Source: CAZKNJ01 sp964554185 (lineage in GTDB: Bacteria; 4484-113). Taken from it: a DNA stretch of 11,220 nt. This document shows positions 6,549 through 11,220 of this stretch, one piece after another (position 1 is the stretch's first letter; each line of letters begins with the position of its first letter). A program made the position numbers and the translations under genes. The stretch spans positions 1-11,220 of the forward strand of contig CAZKNJ010000055.1 in the NCBI GenBank assembly GCA_964554185.1, read 5' to 3'. The notes under the pieces are model-generated. The model saw only the letters and a list, made by a program, of their open reading frames with translations, had not been told where the DNA came from and did no database searches.

Positions 6549-7805
6549 TCAGTCCTTCTCCACCGGCTCGCGTTTCTTCCCCACACGGTTGACCAGGTCG
6601 AGGAAGAAATCCGCCACATTCTCCAGGAAGCCCGGTCCGTACGCTTCTTCGCGCGCACTCGCGCCGGCGAAGCTGGTGATGCCCAGGGCGCTGGCGTACT
6701 GGGGGGCGCGGAACTCCTCAAAGAGATGGGAGTAGCCCCGTGGAATGCCGATGCGCACCGGCTTCCCGAGGTGGTGGCGGAAGAAGCCGACAATCTCGCG
6801 GATGAACGCGCCGCCGCCGGTAAGGACGACGCCGCCGGGCACTGATTCCAGCATTCCGCTGTCGCGCAGGCTGCGGCGGATGAGCGCCGACCACTCTTCC
6901 AGCCGGGGCAGAGCAATCTCCACCACTTTCTGGCGCTTTATCTTGGCGAATTCGCTGTGGCCGTAGAACTTGACGTCTATCACGTCATCGGCGTCGGGCT
7001 GGTTGGACGAGGTCCAGGCTTTGAAGAAGCTGCGGCGGATGCGCTGCGCCTCCTCCAGCGACACACCGAGCCCCTGCATAAAGTCGGACTCGAAGTTGCC
7101 CACGCCCACGGGGATGGTGTCGGTGTAGGCCGCGCTGCCGTCGCGGTAAATCGCCACGTCGGTGGTGCCGTAGCCGAGATCCAGCAGGATGCAGCCGGTG
7201 TTTTTCTCCTCGGTGGTGAGCACCGCTTCACCGGCGCAGAGGATGGATGGAATGAGCGAAACGACTTTCAGCCCCAAGCGGTCGAGCGCCTTCTTGTAGT
7301 TGTTGAGCAGCCATTCGGGGCCGATGATGTCCTGCACGCGAACCGCCAGCCGCTCGCCGAACATCCCCAGCGGGTTGCGCACGCCGCGCGTCTCGTTGAC
7401 CTCAAACTCCTGGATGATGCGCTGCAGCCGGATGTAGCCCTTATTGCTGGCGGTCTCGCGGATGCTGTCAAACAGGCGGTCAATGTGCTGCTGGGAGATT
7501 TCCACCTGCGCGCTTTCCAGCCGAATCTCCCCGAAGCGCGGCACGGACATCAGGTCTTTGCTGGTGACCGCGAGGTGGACGCTTTCCACGTGCACACCGC
7601 TGGCGTAGACCGCACCGGAGAAACTGGCATCTATCTCGGCGGCGCACTGGTTGAGGTCGCGGATGACGCCTTTGACGATGCTGCGGGTGGGGGCAGAGTT
7701 GATGCCGCGCACGACAATCTCGTCCGGCGAGACGTCGGCTATGACGCTGGTAACCTTGGAGCTGCCAAGGTCGATTCCGGCAATTGTTCGCTTGCGCCTG
7801 GGCAT
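6549..7805 (-). CDS. ftsA: Cell division protein FtsA
   Basis: FtsA is an actin-fold ATPase that tethers FtsZ filaments to the membrane and recruits the division machinery. In this 418-residue protein the phosphate-1 loop is GIDLGSSKV (10-18), phosphate-2 is LLDLGYGTTDVAIY (207-220) and the adenosine motif is VVLTGGGAF (326-334). The region between about 85 and 165 matches the FtsA-specific 1C subdomain (EVNETRGVRNPLG, 135-147). The C-terminal segment 393-411 (FLENVADFFLDLVNRVGKK) looks like the amphipathic membrane-targeting helix, followed by a charged tail. ATG lies one base after the sbp-like stop (TGAGATG), so it is translationally coupled; there is no strong Shine-Dalgarno of its own. 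The gene normally following, ftsZ, is absent; folD comes in from the opposite side instead. A divergent FtsA paralogue cannot be excluded, but the gene order argues for the true one. Confidence 0.9.
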   Translation of the reverse strand: MPRRKRTIAGIDLGSSKVTSVIADVSPDEIVVRGINSAPTRSIVKGVIRDLNQCAAEIDASFSGAVYASGVHVESVHLAVTSKDLMSVPRFGEIRLESAQVEISQQHIDRLFDSIRETASNKGYIRLQRIIQEFEVNETRGVRNPLGMFGERLAVRVQDIIGPEWLLNNYKKALDRLGLKVVSLIPSILCAGEAVLTTEEKNTGCILLDLGYGTTDVAIYRDGSAAYTDTIPVGVGNFESDFMQGLGVSLEEAQRIRRSFFKAWTSSNQPDADDVIDVKFYGHSEFAKIKRQKVVEIALPRLEEWSALIRRSLRDSGMLESVPGGVVLTGGGAFIREIVGFFRHHLGKPVRIGIPRGYSHLFEEFRAPQYASALGITSFAGASAREEAYGPGFLENVADFFLDLVNRVGKKREPVEKD

Positions 7806-7806
7806 C

Positions 7807-8154
7807 TCAGTAAAGCCGCGTGAGCAGCAAGATTATCCTGACCGCGAGGGGGACGATCACGATGACTTCGGTCCGCACTCCCCCGAAAGCCCCAACCACA
7901 TATAGCATTGTAACGAATGCAAGCAGCAAAACGAAATGGACATAACCGCTGAAGGTCCGGTGCTCCCTCGCGGCGATGAGCGCGGACAGGCCGGTGTCCA
8001 GCAACAACAGCGCCAACGGCAGTAGAAACACCGGGTGCGGCAGCGGCGAAACCGGCGCAAACATCCCCAGGACGAAGCCGACGGCGAACAGCACCACGAA
8101 CGCGACCTGAGTCGGGCGGTGGGTCAGCAAGCCGTTCTTGTGGCCCCCTCCCAT
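7807..8154 (-). CDS. sbp: Small basic membrane protein, DUF1290 (Sbp-like)
   Basis: This is a 115-residue membrane protein with about four hydrophobic segments (15-33, 40-56, 71-90, 95-112). The stretch PLALLLLDTGLSALIAAR (46-63) and the final segment with AVRIILLLTRL (104-114) fit the DUF1290 pattern of a conserved Asp in the second helix and Arg in the last. The position between a DUF881 gene and ftsA is the same as Bacillus sbp. Its function is unknown in all organisms I know of, though the cluster ties it to division. The start ATG shares its A with the TAA of the upstream gene (TAATG). The N-terminal 14 residues are polar and probably cytoplasmic. The assignment rests on pattern plus context, not on strong sequence identity. 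Confidence 0.72.
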   Translation of the reverse strand: MGGGHKNGLLTHRPTQVAFVVLFAVGFVLGMFAPVSPLPHPVFLLPLALLLLDTGLSALIAAREHRTFSGYVHFVLLLAFVTMLYVVGAFGGVRTEVIVIVPLAVRIILLLTRLY

Positions 8155-8957
8155 TACTTGCTGCCTCCATGCTTAACGTCAATGGCGTCCGGCTGCTTCA
8201 GCGGTGCGGGGCTCTCCGCTGCCGGCGGCGGCTCGGAGCTTCCACCACTATCCGCTGCATCGTCGATGAACCGGTACTTCAGGGGAAGGGTGTAGCCCGG
8301 CAGCTTCAGCTTCTCGGATTTCTCCAATTTGACCGATAGCCCGTAAAGGCGAAGCTGCTCCAGCACGCCGCCCGGCATATTGAGCGATTGCTCCAGCACT
8401 TCCGGGTCGCCTATCGCCTCAATCACGAAGGGGACGGTCAGGCGCGTGTTGTTGACTACGACCGTGGGGCCGGTGCAGCGCACGTAGGTGCTGCCGGTGA
8501 TGCGCTCCTCCAGCCGACCAGCGCCGATGGAGATGGCCTCGGCGCCGGCGGCCCGCAGCTCGTTGATCACAAACAGCAGGTCGTAGTCGTGCACCATGCC
8601 GCGCTCCACCAGCGGAGACGACGAGGCCGCTTCGGAATCGCCCAGAGTGACGCGGATGCCCGGCCCTTCCACCGGCAGCAGCCCGGCGGCATTCTTGGCC
8701 GTCTCCATTTCCTGGCGAATCTGGTCGGCCGAGATTTCGCCGCTCAGGAGCTGGCGCAGGAGGTCGTTCTTTTCCTGCTGGAGCGATTGCACTTCGGAGC
8801 GCAGCATGTCCAGTTGCTGACGCGTCTCGGTGTCGGAAGCGGTGCCGAAGAGGGGCACGGTGTGGGCGCCCGCAGCTTGCATTCCGCGCACGAGCAGTCC
8901 GACGACGATGCCGGACATCAGCGCGAAAAGCCAGATTCCAAGCTGTTTCGGCCCCAT
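8154..8957 (-). CDS. DUF881 (YlxW/YlxX-like) membrane-anchored division-cluster protein
   Basis: The 267 residues comprise a single membrane anchor (7-23), a coiled coil about 44-90 rich in Gln, Glu and Leu, and a DUF881 domain. Domain signatures are EGPGIRVTLGDS (97-108), HDYDLLFVINELRAAGAEAISI (starting at 123), a CTGPTVVVN segment (161-169), PFVIEAIGD (176-184) and MPGGVLEQL (194-202). A Pro/Ala/Ser-rich tail (about 235-267) follows. The bulk lies outside the membrane. In Bacillus two such genes (ylxW, ylxX) precede sbp and ftsA; here only one is seen. The role is unknown but linked to division by synteny. The start ATG at 8957 has no Shine-Dalgarno and sits 12 nt after a -10-like hexamer. 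It is the first gene of the three-gene operon, with a 1-nt overlap into the sbp-like gene. Confidence 0.85.
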   Translation of the reverse strand: MGPKQLGIWLFALMSGIVVGLLVRGMQAAGAHTVPLFGTASDTETRQQLDMLRSEVQSLQQEKNDLLRQLLSGEISADQIRQEMETAKNAAGLLPVEGPGIRVTLGDSEAASSSPLVERGMVHDYDLLFVINELRAAGAEAISIGAGRLEERITGSTYVRCTGPTVVVNNTRLTVPFVIEAIGDPEVLEQSLNMPGGVLEQLRLYGLSVKLEKSEKLKLPGYTLPLKYRFIDDAADSGGSSEPPPAAESPAPLKQPDAIDVKHGGSK

Positions 8958-8969
8958 ATGGCTGACTAC

Positions 8970-8998
8970 ATTCTACGACACCTGCGCGAAAAGCTGAA
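8970..8998 (-). promoter_or_regulatory. Probable promoter of the DUF881-sbp-ftsA operon
   Basis: On the minus strand TAGAAT (8970-8975, five of six matches) is preceded at 17 nt by TTCAGC (8993-8998, three of six). The predicted transcript would begin about 5 nt before the ATG at 8957, nearly leaderless, which agrees with the missing Shine-Dalgarno. Confidence 0.4.
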
Positions 8999-9035
8999 AT
9001 AGGCCGCCGGGACACAGGGTGACCGGCCGCGTGTG

Positions 9036-9044
9036 TGGTATCAT
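9036..9044 (+). promoter_or_regulatory. Extended -10 of the small four-cysteine protein gene
   Basis: TGGTATCAT is an extended -10 with five of six hexamer matches. Transcription would start near 9051, about 22 nt before the ATG at 9073. A GGGGGAA stretch (9060-9066) 6 nt before that ATG could serve as ribosome-binding site. Confidence 0.4.
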
Positions 9045-9072
9045 TACCCCAACTTCTCCGGGGGAACGCCTT

Positions 9073-9258
9073 ATGGATACGAGACGCGAGACTTGCCGCA
9101 ATTGCCGGTACTTCGCGCCGCAGCTGGTGGAAGGCCCCGAGCCGCTGGACCAGAAGCGGATGGGCGAGTGCCTCAACCCCGAAAGCGACTACGAGCACCG
9201 CACCGTGGACGAGAGCTTCGGCTGCGAGTACTTTGAGTTCAAGGTGGACCTGCAGTAA
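9073..9258 (+). CDS. Small four-cysteine protein, putative metal or Fe-S binding
   Basis: This encodes a 61-residue soluble acidic protein with cysteines at 8, 11, 33 and 51 (C-X2-C-X21-C-X17-C). Aromatic residues follow two of them (CRNCRYF, 8-14, and GCEYFEF, 50-56), and GECLNP lies at 31-36. Four spaced cysteines are enough to bind one zinc or an iron-sulfur cluster. The CxxCxYF...GxC.NP...CEYFE pattern recalls small accessory proteins with a rubredoxin- or HiPIP-like site, but I cannot name the family. I choose ATG 9073 over a GTG at 9019 because the latter lies upstream of the -10. It is divergent from the cell-division operon and 24 nt before hutI, which has its own -10. Confidence 0.65.
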   Translation: MDTRRETCRNCRYFAPQLVEGPEPLDQKRMGECLNPESDYEHRTVDESFGCEYFEFKVDLQ

Positions 9259-9266
9259 CCCGCGTT

Positions 9267-9275
9267 TGCTACAAT
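9267..9275 (+). promoter_or_regulatory. Extended -10 of hutI, leaderless configuration
   Basis: TGCTACAAT is an extended -10 with five of six hexamer matches. It is separated by exactly 7 nt from the GTG start of hutI, so the transcript should begin at the start codon. TGGACC (9245-9250, four of six to the -35) lies 19 nt upstream of the hexamer, longer than ideal. Confidence 0.55.
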
Positions 9276-9282
9276 TGAGGCC

Positions 9283-10581
9283 GTGATCTCGCTCCTGCTG
9301 CGCACAAAAGGCCCGGTGCTGACGCTGAGAGAGCCCCACCACGCTCCCAAGCGGGGCGCCTTGCTGGGCGACCTCAACATCTTGTTCGGCGCCAACATCG
9401 GCATTGACGCGGTTTCGGGCAAGGTTAACTATGTTTCACCGCAGGAGCCCTCCCCCAACCTGATGAACCCGTCCTGCGCGGTGATTGACTGCGGCGAGCG
9501 CGTGGTGATGCCGGGTTTCGTGGACTGCCACAACCACTTGCTGTGGGCGGGATCGCGGGCGCACGAGTTCTTCGCGCGCTGCCACGGGGCGACCTACCAG
9601 GAAATCGCGCAGGCCGGCGGCGGCATCCTGTACACCCGCGAGAAGACGCTAGAAGCAACCGAGGACGAGCTGGTGGCCACCGGCCGGCGGCACCTGCGCC
9701 TGCTGGTGGACAACGGCGTAACCACGGTGGAGGCCAAGAGCGGGTACGCGCTGACGCCGGAGGGTGAGCTGACGGTGCTGCGGGCGGTTGCCCGGCTGCA
9801 GCGGGAGTTTGCCGGCACCATCATTCCGACTTACCTGGGCGCGCATGCGATACCGCCGGAGTTCGCCGATAAGCGCGAGGAGTATGTGCAGCAGGTGATC
9901 GACACGCTGCCACGGGTGCGGGCGGAGAAGCTGGCGGAGTTTTGCGATGTGTTTGTGGACCCGCTCGCGTTCACCGTGGACGAAGGACGGCGCATACTCA
10001 CGGCGGCCAAGGAGCTGGGGTTCCAGCTCAAGTTGCACGCCGACGAGTTCGGCGACGACGGCGGCACCGCGCTGGGGCTGGAACTGGGCGCGGTGTCGGT
10101 GGACCACCTGGCGGGTATCGGCAACGGAAGCATCGCGCCACTGGGCGACACGATGACGGTGGCAGTGCTGCTGCCGGCGACGATGTTCTTCACCAACACG
10201 CCAATGCAGGCGCCGGCGCGGAAGATGATTGACGCGGGCGTGGCCATTGCGCTGGCGACCGACCTCAATCCGGGCAGCAGCCTGGTGTTCAGCCCGGCGT
10301 TCGTGATGACTCTTGCGTGTTTGCAGATGCAGATGGGCTGCGACGAGGTTATTAACGCCCATGTCAAGAACGCCGCGTTCGCCCTGGGCCGCGGATACAC
10401 CAAGGGCGCGCTGGCGCCCGGCATGGACGCCGATGTGGTGGTGCTGGACACGGACGACTACCGCGAACTGGGCTACTATATCGGCGGCGACAACATTGAC
10501 ACTGTCATCGCGCGCGGCAGGATTCTCAAGCGCGGCGGGAAACTGGGCGACAGCCTGATGGGTGAGAGCGCGGTTTCCTGA
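9283..10581 (+). CDS. hutI: Imidazolonepropionase
   Basis: HutI is a cytosolic metallohydrolase that opens 4-imidazolone-5-propanoate to N-formimino-L-glutamate, the third step of histidine breakdown. The 432 residues fit the family. Metal ligands of the amidohydrolase fold are visible: His83 and His85 in GFVDCHNH (78-85; many homologues read GFVDPHTH), His252 in KLHADEF (250-256) and Asp327 in ATDLNPGSS (325-333). EAKSGYAL (150-157), GAHAIPPEF (186-194) and VDHL (273-276) are further signatures. Start: GTG at 9283 is the only option, because the in-frame TAA of the preceding gene lies eight codons upstream. It has no usable Shine-Dalgarno (a GAGG is only 2 nt away). The cyclodeaminase-family gene follows 40 nt later. 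The rest of the pathway (hutH, hutU, and a hutG or formiminotransferase gene) is not in the window. Confidence 0.95.
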   Translation: MISLLLRTKGPVLTLREPHHAPKRGALLGDLNILFGANIGIDAVSGKVNYVSPQEPSPNLMNPSCAVIDCGERVVMPGFVDCHNHLLWAGSRAHEFFARCHGATYQEIAQAGGGILYTREKTLEATEDELVATGRRHLRLLVDNGVTTVEAKSGYALTPEGELTVLRAVARLQREFAGTIIPTYLGAHAIPPEFADKREEYVQQVIDTLPRVRAEKLAEFCDVFVDPLAFTVDEGRRILTAAKELGFQLKLHADEFGDDGGTALGLELGAVSVDHLAGIGNGSIAPLGDTMTVAVLLPATMFFTNTPMQAPARKMIDAGVAIALATDLNPGSSLVFSPAFVMTLACLQMQMGCDEVINAHVKNAAFALGRGYTKGALAPGMDADVVVLDTDDYRELGYYIGGDNIDTVIARGRILKRGGKLGDSLMGESAVS

Positions 10582-10621
10582 GCGCGGCCCGCGCGGGCAA
10601 ATCCACGGAGGAGGGAACGAT

Positions 10622-11220
10622 ATGCTGAAGGATCTTGGTTTCATTGAACTGCTGGACGAAATCGCAAGCAAGAGCCCGGCGCCGGGCGGCGGCAGCGCCG
10701 CGGCCATGGCGGGGGCTATCGGATGCTCGCTGCTGTGCATGGTGTCCAACCTGACCATCGGCCGGAAGAAGTACGCCGACGTGGAGCCGCAGGTGCAGGA
10801 GATACTTGCGGAGGCGGCGAAGCTGCGCGAGCGCTTTGTCTCGCTCATTGACGAGGACAAGGAAGCGTTTATGGAGCTGTTCAAGTTCTTCAAACTCAAG
10901 GAGATGACGCCGGAACAGGAAGAGCAGATGAAGCAGGCGGAAGCCCGCGCCATCGGGGTGCCGCAGCAGATAATGGAGACCGCGCTGGCGGCGATGAAGC
11001 TGGCCGAGAAGCTGGCGGTCATCGGCAACAAGAACGCCATTTCCGATGTTGGAGTGGCGGTGTATTACATCCGAACCGCCTTCAAGGGCGGAGAGCTGAA
11101 CGTGCGCATCAACCTCGCGGGCAAAAACGCCGCAGAGAAGGAGAAATACCTCAAGTGGATGGAACCCATTACGTTTGACTTCAGAGAGTCGAAGAAGGCC
11201 GCCAAGGGAGCGGTGACCTA
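10622..11220 (+). CDS. Cyclodeaminase/cyclohydrolase family protein (FchA / FTCD C-terminal domain type), reaches window end
   Basis: The frame is open for 199 codons to the edge. The last two bases are TA, so a TAA or TAG stop may fall on the next base, and 199 residues would be close to the family's usual size of about 200. The N-terminal signature SPAPGGGSAAAMAGAIG (18-34), NLTIGRKKYADVE (43-55), the acidic LIDEDKEAF (75-83) and NAISDVGVA (138-146) followed by NVRINL (160-165) identify the fold. The family removes ammonia from 5-formimino-THF or hydrolyses methenyl-THF. Following hutI, the formimino-THF reaction of histidine catabolism is the natural reading. That would need a separate formiminotransferase, not visible here. 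GGAGG at 10610-10614 lies 7 nt before the ATG. A short GC hairpin (10582-10594) separates it from hutI; the two are probably co-transcribed. Confidence 0.88.
   Translation, partial: MLKDLGFIELLDEIASKSPAPGGGSAAAMAGAIGCSLLCMVSNLTIGRKKYADVEPQVQEILAEAAKLRERFVSLIDEDKEAFMELFKFFKLKEMTPEQEEQMKQAEARAIGVPQQIMETALAAMKLAEKLAVIGNKNAISDVGVAVYYIRTAFKGGELNVRINLAGKNAAEKEKYLKWMEPITFDFRESKKAAKGAVT

Noticed and set aside
6957..7823. 288-codon plus-strand open frame opposite ftsA
   Set aside because: It is a mirror frame of ftsA; the His/Val/Gly-rich translation shows no motif and no ribosome-binding site.
9649..11040. 463-codon open frame on the minus strand opposite hutI and the cyclodeaminase gene
   Set aside because: It lies antisense to two well-identified genes, its product is Arg/His/Ser-rich without any family motif, and it spans their intergenic promoter and ribosome-binding site. 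It is a by-product of GC-rich third codon positions.

Overview
The window looks like ordinary chromosome from a GC-rich (about 60% or more by eye), uncultured-type bacterium. The order DUF881 gene - small basic (DUF1290) gene - ftsA matches the Bacillus ylxW/ylxX-sbp-ftsA block. That block, together with very close -10-to-start-codon spacing at several genes, suggests a Terrabacteria-type lineage. Armatimonadota is my guess, but no marker here fixes the phylum. I see no phage, IS element, CRISPR array, rRNA or tRNA.

Layout. (1) 1-1118: the last 34 codons of an unknown plus-strand gene, a hairpin-rich convergent gap (106-242), and rapZ on the minus strand. (2) 1119-2511: a divergent promoter region with two back-to-back extended -10 elements. 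A leader of about 165 nt with two strong stem-loops and a possible cysteine-rich leader ORF precedes a cysteine desulfurase-family PLP enzyme. (3) 2523-3959: a minus-strand malic enzyme with an N-terminal ACT domain, read from its own promoter and ending 11 nt from the convergent PLP gene. (4) 3960-6526: a divergent region holding a perfect 8-bp palindrome, then an unknown exported helical-repeat protein gene tightly coupled to folD. (5) 6549-8957, minus strand: a compact cell-division operon, DUF881 protein > small basic protein > ftsA, with gaps of 1 nt or less. The expected ftsZ does not follow; ftsA runs convergently into folD. (6) 9073-11220, plus strand: a 61-residue four-cysteine protein, hutI, and a cyclodeaminase-family gene reaching the window edge.

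Metabolic links. HutI makes N-formimino-glutamate from histidine. Cyclodeaminase-family enzymes turn formimino-tetrahydrofolate into methenyl-tetrahydrofolate, which FolD interconverts with methylene- and formyl-tetrahydrofolate. Histidine catabolism and one-carbon metabolism are therefore both represented, in separate transcription units. The most unusual signals are regulatory: the cysteine-codon leader with flanking hairpins, the leaderless-looking GTG starts of rapZ and hutI, and the palindrome between the malic enzyme and TPR-folD units.
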